A DNA stretch of 64,000 bases from AWTP1-13 sp963814055 (GTDB lineage Bacteria > Pseudomonadota > Alphaproteobacteria > Rhizobiales > Hyphomicrobiaceae), in the NCBI GenBank assembly GCA_963814055.1, contig CAWFBJ010000013.1:62001-126000 (forward strand), in the 5' to 3' direction. The notes beneath the pieces are model-generated. The model saw only the letters and a program-made list of their open reading frames with translations. It did no database searches and was not told where the DNA came from. Shown here in pieces: positions 48,043-56,724 of this stretch. Position 1 is the stretch's first letter. Every line of letters begins with the position of its first letter. The position numbers and the translations under genes are program-made.

Positions 48043-49206
48043 TCATTCCTTGCGGGATACCAGCTGATGGCCATGGCGCTCCACGCGCCCCGCCAGCGTG
48101 AGCTCGAGCAGGGCCACCTGGATCGCCCGGGCCGCCAGGCCCGTGGCCCGTCCAAGTTCGTCAATGTCGATAGGGGCTGGTCCCAGCGCCGCCAGCAGCC
48201 TTTCGCGGTCGGCGTCCGGGGTAGTCTGGCGCGAGCTGGAGCGCTCCGGATGTCCCGCCTCGACCGAAGGCCCGGGCGGCACCAGAAACGGCGGGCCGGG
48301 GGCCTCGCGCAGCATAGGCGCCAGGGCGCCTAATACATCATCGGGCTCCGTCACCATTGTTGCGCCGGACTTGATCAGGGCATTTGTCCCTTCGGCCCGC
48401 GGATCGAGGGGGTGGCCGGGAATGGCGAACACCTCCCGTCCCTGCTCGCCGGCCATGCGGGCAGTGATCAGCGTGCCAGAGCGCCGTGCCGCTTCGACGA
48501 TCAGCACGCCCATCGAGAGGCCCGAGATGATGCGGTTGCGGCGCGGGAAATCCTGGGCCCGCGGCACGAAGCCCGGCGGGTTTTCCGTCACCAGGCAGCC
48601 GCGCTCGCCGATCTCGCGCTGCAGGTCGGCGTTCTCCGGTGGATAAACATTGTCGATACCGCCAGCCAGCACGGCCACGGTCCCCGTTGTGAGGGCCGCA
48701 TCGTGGGCTGCCGCATCGATCCCGCGTGCGAGGCCGGACGCAATCACAAACCCCGCAGTGCCGAGATGCGAGGCGAACAGGCGCGCCAGCTTCTGGCCTG
48801 CCGCCGAGCCGTTGCGTGCTCCCACAATGGCGACCATCGGCCGGGTGAGATGACCGGCATTGCCCTTCACGTACAGCAGCGGCGGGGGCGCATCGACGGC
48901 AGCCAGCGCCGGCGGATAACCGGGCTCGATGGTGAACAGCGGCCGTGCGCCAATCCTGGCGGCGGACTCCAGCTCTGCCTCCGCAACGCTGCGCGGGCAG
49001 ATGCGCAGTGCCTGCCGGCGGCCGCCCTTGCGGGACAACTCGGGCAGCGCTTCCAATGCCTGCTCGGCGCCGCCGAAGTGATTGATGAGCTCGCGGAATG
49101 TGACAGGGCCGACGTTGTCGCTGCGGATCAGGCGCAGGCAGGCCAGGCGCTGCGCGGCGTCGAGCGGCGCTTGAGGCAGGGGTGCCGGCGTCAGCCGCGT
49201 GCGCAT
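48043..49206 (-). CDS. dprA: DNA-processing protein DprA/Smf
   Basis: This 387-residue protein loads RecA on incoming single-stranded DNA. An N-terminal SAM-like helical part (CLRLIRSDNVGPVTFRELIN) is followed by the Rossmann-like core: YPPALAAVDAPPPLLYVKGN, VAIVGARNGSAAGQKLARLF, GLARGIDAAAHDAAL and RNRIISGLSMGVLIVEAARR. The C-terminal winged helix (IDIDELGRATGLAARAIQVA) closes it. It lies two bases after the plsY stop region on the same strand, as in many Rhizobiales. Confidence 0.95.
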   Translation of the reverse strand: MRTRLTPAPLPQAPLDAAQRLACLRLIRSDNVGPVTFRELINHFGGAEQALEALPELSRKGGRRQALRICPRSVAEAELESAARIGARPLFTIEPGYPPALAAVDAPPPLLYVKGNAGHLTRPMVAIVGARNGSAAGQKLARLFASHLGTAGFVIASGLARGIDAAAHDAALTTGTVAVLAGGIDNVYPPENADLQREIGERGCLVTENPPGFVPRAQDFPRRNRIISGLSMGVLIVEAARRSGTLITARMAGEQGREVFAIPGHPLDPRAEGTNALIKSGATMVTEPDDVLGALAPMLREAPGPPFLVPPGPSVEAGHPERSSSRQTTPDADRERLLAALGPAPIDIDELGRATGLAARAIQVALLELTLAGRVERHGHQLVSRKE

Positions 49207-49207
49207 G

Positions 49208-49828
49208 TCATGACCGGGCGCCGATTTTGCTCTCCCGGCCCTCCAGCAGGCGGCGGATGTTGGCGTGATGCTTGAGGAAAACCAGCGCGGATATGATCAG
49301 GATGAACGGCAGCCCGGCCCAGCCGGTGACGAGGTAATAGAGTACGACCCCGACGACGCCGCACAGCGAGGCCAGCGAGGAGTAACGGGTTCCGAGCGCC
49401 ACGCCGGCCCAGATGATGCCGAACCACAGCGCGGCCGGCCAATGCATGCCGATCAGCACGCCGATGTAGGTGGCCACGCCCTTGCCGCCCTGGAAGCGCA
49501 GCCACACGGGATAGATGTGGCCCAGAAAGGCGCCCAGCCCCGCGATATGGCAGTAGGTGATGGCGTTGAAGCCGGCCCACCTCACCGCAATGTCGTAGAC
49601 CAGCAGCACCGCGATGGTGCCCTTCAGCGCATCCAGCACCAGCGTGGCCGCGGCCAGGCCCTTGCGGCCGGTGCGCAGCACGTTGGTCGCGCCGATGTTG
49701 CCGGAGCCGATGTTGCGCACGTCGCCGAGGCCGGCGGCCTTGGTGAGGATCAGTCCAAACGGAATGGACCCCAGCAGATAGCCAGCCACCAGTGCCAGAA
49801 GTCCGTAGACCGAGAAGATATGCCCCAT
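49208..49828 (-). CDS. plsY: Glycerol-3-phosphate acyltransferase PlsY
   Basis: This 206-residue inner-membrane enzyme transfers acyl from acyl-phosphate to glycerol 3-phosphate, the first step of phospholipid synthesis. It has five or more helices. The family motifs are LLGSIPFGLILTK, IGSGNIGATNVLRTGRKGLA and FLGHIYPVWLRFQGGKGVAT. The length is normal. It sits between the dihydroorotase-like gene and dprA. Confidence 0.96.
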   Translation of the reverse strand: MGHIFSVYGLLALVAGYLLGSIPFGLILTKAAGLGDVRNIGSGNIGATNVLRTGRKGLAAATLVLDALKGTIAVLLVYDIAVRWAGFNAITYCHIAGLGAFLGHIYPVWLRFQGGKGVATYIGVLIGMHWPAALWFGIIWAGVALGTRYSSLASLCGVVGVVLYYLVTGWAGLPFILIISALVFLKHHANIRRLLEGRESKIGARS

Positions 49829-49855
49829 GACCAGCGCTTCCGCACTGCGGCGGCG

Positions 49856-51181
49856 TCAGCCGCGCTCGGCGCCAGCGTATTGGTACACGGCTTTGCCGGC
49901 AACCATAGTTACGAGCACGCGCCCCTGCATTTTGCTCTCGTCGAACGGCGAGTTCTTCGAGCGTGCGCGAATTTCAGCCTTGTCCACCACCCAAGGCTGC
50001 CCGAGGTCGACCAGGATCAGATCGGCCGGCGCGCCCTTCTCCAGGCGTCCGGCAGGCAGGCCTAACAGTTTGGCCGGATTGACGGTCATGGCCTTCAGCA
50101 GCGGCAGCAGCGCGATCTCGCCGCTGTGGTAGAGGCGCAGCGCTGCCGCGAGCAGCGTCTCGAGCCCGATGGCACCGTCTGCTGCCTCGGCAAAGGGGTG
50201 GCGCTTGGTGTCGGCATCCTGTGGATCATGGCTCGAGACGATCACATCGATCTCGCCCGCCGCCAGTCCCCGGACCATCGCCGTGCGGTCTTCCTCCGCG
50301 CGCAGAGGGGGCCGCAAGCGGAAAAACGTGCGGTAGGGTCCGATGTCGTTCTCGTTGAGGGTGAGGTGATTGATCGAGACGCCGCAGGTGACAGGCAGCT
50401 TGCGGGCCTTGGCGGCGCGTACGACGGCCAGGCTCTCGGCACACGTGACCTGCGCGGCGTGATAGCGCCCGCCGGTGATTTCGACAAGGCGCAAGTCGCG
50501 TTCCAGAACGATCGTTTCGGCTGCCTTGTTCACCCCCGGCAGACCGAGCCGCGTCGCCACCTCGCCCGAGTTCATCACCGTTCCGTCGGTCAGGTGCGGG
50601 TCCTCGGTGTGATGTACGATCAGTGCGTCGAAATCCTTGGCGTAGAGCAGTACGTTGCGCATGACCCGGGCGTTCGACACGCTTGCCTTGCCGTTTGTGA
50701 AGGCGACGGCGCCGGCACGCTGCAGCAGGCCGATCTCCGTCATCTCCTGGCCTTTGAGGCCACGCGTCATGGCGGCCATGACATGGACGTGAACCACGGC
50801 ATTGTCGCGGGCGCGGCGCTGGATGAAGTCGACCAGCGCCACCTGGTCGATGACCGGCTCCGTGTCCGGCATGACCACGATGGTGGTGACACCGCCGGCT
50901 GCTGCAGCCTGGCTTGCCGTCTTTAATGTTTCCCGGTGCTCCTGCCCAGGCTCGCCGGTAAAGACTTGCATGTCGATCAGGCCAGGGCAGAGAACGTGGC
51001 CCTTGCAGTCGATCACCCGCGCCTGCTCCGGCGCGTTGCGTCTGAGCTTTGCGCCCAGGTCGGCGATCACGCCGTCCCTGACCAGAAGTCCGCCCGGCTC
51101 GTCCTTGCCGGAGGCCGGATCGATCAGGCGCGCATTGAGGAAGGCCGTGGCCTCGTCCGGTCCTGTTTCGCCTTTGCGCAT
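49856..51181 (-). CDS. pyrC: Dihydroorotase-like protein lacking the HxH metal site (PyrC'/PyrX type)
   Basis: This 441-residue amidohydrolase homologue is encoded next to aspartate carbamoyltransferase. Active dihydroorotases have DxHxHxR near the N-terminus; here the same place reads CPGLIDMQVFTGEPGQEHRE, with neither histidine. Other parts are well kept (GGVTTIVVMPDTEP; CGVSINHLTLNENDIG; VSSHDPQDADTKRHPFAEAA). In Pseudomonas, such inactive homologues bind PyrB and are needed for its assembly, so a structural role is inferred. The ATG at 51181 was chosen; a TTG at 51196 overlapping the pyrB stop is possible. Confidence 0.9.
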   Translation of the reverse strand: MRKGETGPDEATAFLNARLIDPASGKDEPGGLLVRDGVIADLGAKLRRNAPEQARVIDCKGHVLCPGLIDMQVFTGEPGQEHRETLKTASQAAAAGGVTTIVVMPDTEPVIDQVALVDFIQRRARDNAVVHVHVMAAMTRGLKGQEMTEIGLLQRAGAVAFTNGKASVSNARVMRNVLLYAKDFDALIVHHTEDPHLTDGTVMNSGEVATRLGLPGVNKAAETIVLERDLRLVEITGGRYHAAQVTCAESLAVVRAAKARKLPVTCGVSINHLTLNENDIGPYRTFFRLRPPLRAEEDRTAMVRGLAAGEIDVIVSSHDPQDADTKRHPFAEAADGAIGLETLLAAALRLYHSGEIALLPLLKAMTVNPAKLLGLPAGRLEKGAPADLILVDLGQPWVVDKAEIRARSKNSPFDESKMQGRVLVTMVAGKAVYQYAGAERG

Positions 51182-51192
51182 CACGAGGCCAC

Positions 51193-52143
51193 TCAATGGT
51201 TGGGCAGCTGGCGCGCCATGGCTTCCAGCACAGCCATGCGCACCGCCACGCCCATCTCAACCTGGTCGCGGATGACGCTGCGCGAGTGGTCGGCGATGGT
51301 GGAGGCGATTTCCACGCCGCGGTTCATGGGACCGGGGTGCATGATCAGGGCATCAGGCTTGGCGCGCGCAAGTTTCTCGTGATCGAGGCCGAAGAAATGA
51401 AAGTACTCCCGGGTCGAGGGCACGTAGGAGCCTTGCATGCGTTCGCGCTGCAGGCGCAGCATCATGACGATGTCGGCGCCTTCCAGCCCCGCGTTCATAT
51501 CGGTGAAGACCTCGATGCCGAGGCGTTCGGCCTGCGGAGGCAACAGGGTGGAGGGCGCCACGACGCGCACGCGTGCACCCATGGTGTTCAGCACGTTGAT
51601 GTTGGAGCGGGCGACGCGCGAGTGCGTGATGTCGCCGCAAATCGCCACGGTCAGTCCGCCGATGCGGCCCTTCGCGCGCCGGATGGTCAGCGCGTCGAGC
51701 AGGGCCTGGGTCGGATGCTGGTGCGCGCCGTCGCCGGCGTTGATCACCGAGCAGTCGACCTTTTGCGCCAGCAGCTCCACCGCGCCGGCCGCATGATGAC
51801 GCACGACCAGAATATCGGGGCGCATCGCGTTCAGTGTCATGGCCGTGTCGACCAGCGTCTCGCCCTTCTGCATGGACGAGGACGATACGTTCATGTTCAT
51901 GACGTCGGCACCGAGGCGCTTGCCTGCCAGCTCGAACGAGCTTTGCGTGCGGGTGGAGGCCTCGAAGAACAGATTGATCAGCGTTCGCCCGCGCAGGACG
52001 TCGCGCTTCTTGTTGATTTGGCGATTGCTGTCCGCGGCCTTGTCGGCCAGATCGAGCAATGAGCTGATTTCGCCTGCCGTCAATTCTTCACAGGTGAGAA
52101 GATGGCGGCGGGTGAAAGACGCTTGGGCGATCGGTGCTGTCAT
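51193..52143 (-). CDS. pyrB: Aspartate carbamoyltransferase catalytic subunit
   Basis: This 316-residue enzyme makes carbamoyl-aspartate in pyrimidine synthesis. The carbamoyl-phosphate motif is LFFEASTRTQSSFELAGKRL. DILVVRHHAAGAVELLA and NAGDGAHQHPTQALLDALTI follow, and the aspartate-binding part has VMMLRLQRERM and HPGPMNRGVEIAS. The ATG at 52143 was chosen; the frame is open to 52182. The pyrC-like gene starts at its stop codon, so the two are co-translated and probably assemble together. No pyrI is present. Confidence 0.96.
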   Translation of the reverse strand: MTAPIAQASFTRRHLLTCEELTAGEISSLLDLADKAADSNRQINKKRDVLRGRTLINLFFEASTRTQSSFELAGKRLGADVMNMNVSSSSMQKGETLVDTAMTLNAMRPDILVVRHHAAGAVELLAQKVDCSVINAGDGAHQHPTQALLDALTIRRAKGRIGGLTVAICGDITHSRVARSNINVLNTMGARVRVVAPSTLLPPQAERLGIEVFTDMNAGLEGADIVMMLRLQRERMQGSYVPSTREYFHFFGLDHEKLARAKPDALIMHPGPMNRGVEIASTIADHSRSVIRDQVEMGVAVRMAVLEAMARQLPNH

Positions 52144-52292
52144 TAAAGCCGGTCCTATACGCTCATTGTGCCGGACCTGCAAGCGGGGTTGGGGAAGGCT
52201 GGGAATAGTGGCGTGCGCTTCCCATGTAATGTTGCTAGGGCGTCGGATTGGAGACCGAATTGGCCGGCCATACTCGATTTGTGAGGTGCGGC

Positions 52293-53963
52293 ATGAACAG
52301 CGCGTTTACCACGCACGAGGTGCTCAATCAGAGCCCTCCATTTGAGAATGTGAACCTCTTCACCAGCGACCGGGCGCTTGTGGAAGCCGTCAACCGTGAA
52401 GGCGGCGGCACAGCGGTCGAGCGCCTGATCTCATTTGGTGAAGCTTGCGGGAGCGCAGCCGCCTTCGAGCGCGGGCGGCTTGCGAACGAAAACCCGCCAA
52501 GATTGAAAACCTTCGACAGCAAGGGGCGCCGGCTCGACATCGTCGAGTTTCATCCCGCGTATCACGAGTGCATGGAGATAAGCGTCGCCGAGGGGCTGCA
52601 CTGCTCGCCCTGGGAGCATGCGGCCTCCCCCGGTGGGAAGCCGGTTGCCGGCGCCAACGTCGCCCGCTCTGCCGGCTGCTACATGGCGATCCAGATGGAA
52701 GCCGGGCACCAGTGCCCCGTCACCATGACCAACGCATCGGTGCCGACCCTGCTCCTGCAACCCGAGATAGCGGCAGACTGGTTGCCGAAAATTCTCACCC
52801 GCCATTACGACAAGACTTTTCAACCCGATAGGCGCCAAGCGCGGCGCCACCATCGGGATGGGCATGACCGAAAAGCAGGGCGGCACGGACGTGCGCGCGA
52901 ATGCGACGACGGCTACGCCTGCCGGCGCGGGCGGCCCGGCGCGGAATACATCGTCACCGGGCACAAGTGGTTCATGTCGGCACCGATGTGCGATGCGTTC
53001 CTCATCCTGGCGCAGGCGCCGGGCGGTCTGTCTTGTTTTCTGATGCCCCGCTTCCTGCCGGACGGCTCCGTCAACGCACTGCGCCTCCAACGCCTCAAGG
53101 ACAAGCTGGGCAATCGCTCCAATGCCTCCTCGGAGGTGGAATTCCAGGCGGCGCATGCTTGGCTGATCGGCGAAGAGGGCCGCGGCGTGCCGGCTATCAT
53201 CGAAATGGTGACGGGCACGCGGCTGGATTGCGCCGTCGGCTCGGCAGGCCTGATGCGGCTGGCTCTCGCCAATGCCATTCATCACTGTCGCCACCGCACC
53301 GTGTTTCAGAGGAAGCTCGTCGATCAACCCCTGATGCAGCAGGTGCTGGCAGACCTGGCGCTCGACGTGGAAGCGGCGACGGCACTGGCCTTCCGTCTCT
53401 GCCGCAGTTTCGACCGGGCCTCCGATCCGCACGCGGCGGCATGGCGCCGGCTGATGACGCCCGTGACGAAATATTGGGTCTGCAAGCTTGGGCCAGCCAT
53501 AGCGTATGAGGCCATGGAGTGCATGGGCGGCAACGGTTATGTCGAGGAAGGTTTGGCGGCGCGACTATATCGCGAGCTCCCGCTCAATGCCATCTGGGAA
53601 GGCTCGGGCAATGTCATGGCGCTCGATCTGCTGCGCGTCCTGCAGCGCCAGCCGGAGACGCTCGACATCGTCATGGAGGATCTCGGCGCCGCAGCCGGGA
53701 GCGACCCCCAACTCAAGACGCATCTGGAACGAATCCAAATCATGCTGCACGAGCCGCGGTTGCTGGAGCAGCGCGGGCGTGGGCTGGCGGAGGCGCTGGC
53801 AACCGTGGCTTCCGGCGCGATCCTGCGCGCGCACGCACCCGCCTACGTTGCAGACGCGTTCATTGCGACACGGCTGTCCGGAAAGCCGCGACAGACCTAC
53901 GGCCAGGGATTGGAAGGGGCCGATACGCGCGCCATCATCGAGCGCGCGTCCCCGCAAGCATAG
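52293..53963 (+). pseudogene. aidB: AidB-like acyl-CoA dehydrogenase, two compensating frameshifts
   Basis: AidB is a flavin protein of the acyl-CoA dehydrogenase fold induced by alkylation damage, and it binds DNA. The protein follows AidB throughout: VLNQSPPFENVNLFTSDRAL, GHQCPVTMTNASVPTLLLQP, GLSCFLMPRFLPDGSVNALR, LKDKLGNRSNASSEVEFQ and LYRELPLNAIWEGSGNVMAL. Between about 52817 and 52937 the protein is in another frame (GMGMTEKQGGTDVRANATTA). An extra T in TTTT (52817-52820) and a missing base in CCC (52935-52937) explain it; net length is unchanged (about 556 residues). As read, about 39 residues are scrambled but the frame is open. Confidence 0.88.
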
Positions 53964-53981
53964 GGCGATCGGCCGGCTGAG

Positions 53982-54443
53982 CTAGGTGCTTTGCACGGCA
54001 GAGCGGGTCATCGCCCTCACGATCTCGCCAAGCGAGTCGATGAAGCCGCCCCGCTGGTCGGACCTCAGCACCGAAAGAATCCGCTGATCGACCTTCGACG
54101 CCAAAGGTTTGACACTGCTCAGGATATTCTGGCCCTTGGCGGTGAGGCGGACCGCATACATGCGTGCGTCGCGCCGCGTGCGCTTTCTTTGCAGCAGGCC
54201 CTTCTTGACGAGCCGGCGCACGACGTCGGCCAGTGTGGAGCGATCGACTCCTGTTTGCTCGACCAGGCCGGTCTGGCTCACGTCGGGGTTCTGGGCGACG
54301 CAAACAAGCACCGCGAACTGGCGAGGGGTCAGATCCGCTTTGGCCGCTTCATTGGTGAAGAGGACCTCGGCGCACTGTCCGGCGCGGTGCAGAAGGTGCA
54401 GCGCCGACGCGTCCAGCGGGCCCGAGCGGTGGTCATGCTTCAT
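53982..54443 (-). CDS. MarR family transcriptional regulator
   Basis: This 153-residue winged-helix dimeric regulator has ADLTPRQFAVLVCVAQNPDV, then the recognition helix VEQTGVDRSTLADVVRRLVK and the wing KRTRRDARMYAVRLTAKGQN. Its ligand is unknown. The ATG at 54443 follows GGAGAACTCT; an upstream TTG in frame at 54455 is less likely. It converges with aidB. It may act on its own promoter or on the genes upstream, but no operator is recognised in the 200-base gap. Confidence 0.9.
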   Translation of the reverse strand: MKHDHRSGPLDASALHLLHRAGQCAEVLFTNEAAKADLTPRQFAVLVCVAQNPDVSQTGLVEQTGVDRSTLADVVRRLVKKGLLQRKRTRRDARMYAVRLTAKGQNILSSVKPLASKVDQRILSVLRSDQRGGFIDSLGEIVRAMTRSAVQST

Positions 54444-54644
54444 AGAGTTCTCCAATCTTTCGTTTACTCAGAGGTAGTGGCAAGCGACCGCGACGTCCAC
54501 GACGCGCGGATAGATTGTTTGTGATCGCCGTATGCCGCAGCATGCTGCGTATCGACAGTTACGCGATACATCCTGAGACGGATCGTTTCCACAGTATCCG
54601 TCGCATCGCAGCGCAGCCTTTCGTCGCACGCATGGCTCTACTGC

Positions 54645-55356
54645 TCAGCTTTCGCTTGTCAACGGCTGCTGACGAATGAGGCGCAGAGTGCGGGAGAAGA
54701 AGTCGCGTCGCGCAAGAATGAGGATCACCCATGTCGTCGCGAGCATGAATAGCAGCGGATGGAAGAACCAGGCGATCGTTGCGATCGCGTGATAGAACGA
54801 GCGCATGCCGCTGTTGGTGTGCTCTGCAGCCACGCCGATGAGGCCGGCAGTCCGCTCCGCGTGTTGCCTGCAGGCCTCGCTATTCGCAAGGTCGTAGTTC
54901 GGCGTGGCACCGATCATGATCGAGGCATAATGAGAGATACGGAACGCCCACGCGAATTTGAAGAACGCGTAGATGAATATACCCATGATCAGCAACTGCT
55001 TGGCCTCCACGATCGCGGGCGTGGTCGCACTCACGAAGGGTAGATGTGCGAGCATTGCCTGCAGCTTCTCCCCCGAACCCAGGGTCGCCGCGAGACCGCC
55101 GACCGCGATGGCACTGGTGGAGGCAAAGAACGCGTTGCCTTGGCTGAGACTGCCCAAAAGAATGGCATCGAGCATGCGTTGCTCGCGTTTTGCCATATTG
55201 AGCATCCAGTTCACGCGATGCTCTTGGATGGCGCCCAGCAGGCCCCGCTCGCGTCTCTGCCCGCCGGGCAACGATCACGCGGTAGATGAAAACCGCCAAG
55301 GCGAAATAGACCAGCGCCGCAATGTCCAAGGGCGGGGCAATCGTGTCGAGGCTCAT
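54645..55356 (-). pseudogene. DUF599 membrane protein, frameshifted as read
   Basis: Read from 55356, the N-terminus is MSLDTIAPPLDIAALVYFAL and then AVFIYRVIVARRAE. After a frame change near 55253-55257 the protein continues RERGLLGAIQEHRVNWMLNM and AKREQRMLDAILLGSLSQGN. The rest has four or five helices (FFASTSAIAVGGLAATL; AKQLLIMGIFIYAFFKFAWA; FYHAIATIAWFFHPLLFMLA), ending LTSES. The whole matches DUF599, an inner-membrane family of unknown role. One extra base (in GAGA on the coding strand) explains the shift. Corrected length is about 236 residues. It lies 17 bases from ruvX on the same strand. Confidence 0.82.
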
Positions 55357-55373
55357 GATGTTCCCGGTTCAGT

Positions 55374-55826
55374 TCAGGGCGCCTGCAGGGATCTCATGCG
55401 GTCCAGCGCGCCTTGCAGGATCAGTGTGGCTGCAACCTTGTCGATCAGCTGCGCCCGGCGGCTGCGCGAGGTGTCAGCTTCCAGCAGCGCCCGTTCCGCC
55501 GCCACCGTGGACAGCCGCTCGTCCCAAAAGAAGATCGGCAGCGGCGTAAGCTTGGCCAGGTTGCGTGCAAATGCGCGCGTGGCCTGCACGCGCGGTCCCA
55601 TCGAGCCATCGAGATTTAGGGGCAGCCCGACCACGAAGCCTCCTATTTGATGTTCGGCCGCCAGTTTCAGCAGGCTTTCTGCATCTGCGGCAAACTTGCT
55701 GCGGCGCAGTGTCACGAGTCCGGTGGCGATGTTGCGCGTCACATCCGAAAGTGCGAGGCCCAGGGTCTTGCTGCCGACGTCGATGCCGATCAGGCGCGCG
55801 CCATGAGGAAGGGCGCGGACAAACAT
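55374..55826 (-). CDS. ruvX: Putative pre-16S rRNA nuclease / Holliday junction resolvase RuvX (YqgF)
   Basis: This 150-residue RNase H-fold nuclease begins with RLIGIDVGSKTLGLALSDVT (catalytic Asp). It has FVVGLPLNLDGSMGPRVQAT and PIFFWDERLSTVAAERALLE, with the conserved Asp-Glu, and a C-terminal DKVAATLILQGALD with the last Asp. In E. coli YqgF matures the 5' end of 16S rRNA. It diverges from the UPF0173 hydrolase gene, and the DUF599 gene follows it on the same strand. Confidence 0.93.
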   Translation of the reverse strand: MFVRALPHGARLIGIDVGSKTLGLALSDVTRNIATGLVTLRRSKFAADAESLLKLAAEHQIGGFVVGLPLNLDGSMGPRVQATRAFARNLAKLTPLPIFFWDERLSTVAAERALLEADTSRSRRAQLIDKVAATLILQGALDRMRSLQAP

Positions 55827-55972
55827 CTCCAGCGGTAGAGTATAGTCGCCGGACTTGTCGGTTTGCCGCGGTCATCGCTGGTCGGAAGCTTGCCAATTAT
55901 TTAGTGTTGTTGTCGCGAACGCGATCCTTATACTGCGCCGCGCGCAGCGGGGCTATCGCCAGGAGGCGAGGC

Positions 55973-56664
55973 GTGAAGATAATCTGGTATGGACACTCGT
56001 GTTTCCGGCTCGAGACCGGCAGCCAGCGTGATCCTCATCGACCCCTTCCTCAAGGGCAACCCGACCTTCGAGCAATCCGGCATTGCCTGGGACGACGCAA
56101 CCAAAGGCGTCACGCACGTGGCGCTGACCCATGGCCATTCCGACCATACCGGTGATGCTGGCGAGATCTGCAAGAAGTCCGGCGCGACACTGTTCGCCAA
56201 CTTCGAACTCGCCATGTACATGAAGACGAAGGGCGCCGAGCGGCTGGAGCCCATGAACACCGGCGGCACCGTTGCTTCTGCCGATTTCGAACTCACGCTC
56301 GTCAACGCGCTGCATTCCTCTTCGCAGGATGCCTATCTCGGAAATCCCAACGGCATCGTCATCCGCGCCGAAGGACGGCAAGACGATTTATCACATGGGC
56401 GATACGGATATGTTTGCAGGCATGGCCCTGATCGCGGAATTCTACAAACCCGCCATCGGCATCGTTCCGATCGGCGACCGCTTCACCATGGGCGCCAAGT
56501 CCGCGGCCTTCGCCTGCAAGAAGTTTTTTGCGTTCGAGATGATCCTGCCCGCTCACTACGGGACATTTCCGGGCATGTTGGACCCAAACGCTGACAAGTT
56601 CGTAGCTGAGATGGATGGTCACAACGTCGTTGTGCCGAAGGTCGGTCAGGCGCTCACCGTCTAG
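55973..56664 (+). pseudogene. UPF0173 metal-dependent hydrolase, two frameshifts as read
   Basis: This metallo-beta-lactamase fold protein starts at GTG 55973 with AGGAGG six bases upstream: KIIWYGHSCFRLETG, then after one extra base near 56021-56025 VILIDPFLKGNPTFEQSGIA. The metal motif HGHSDHTGD follows. Near 56371-56374 another extra base comes before DGKTIYHMGDTDMFAGMALI, and the end is PAHYGTFPGMLDPNADKFVA. Removing both bases gives an intact frame of about 229 residues, matching the UPF0173 family. The family's substrate is unknown. It lies between ruvX and the spermidine-synthase-like gene. Confidence 0.88.
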
Positions 56665-56724
56665 GTAGACGAGCGACGGCGTCGCTCGGCCAGGCGGTCA
56701 TGCAATAAGAGAAGGTGCAAGGGG

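Noticed and set aside
54444..54644. Operator for the MarR regulator
   Set aside because: I looked for a clear palindrome upstream of the start and saw none convincing.
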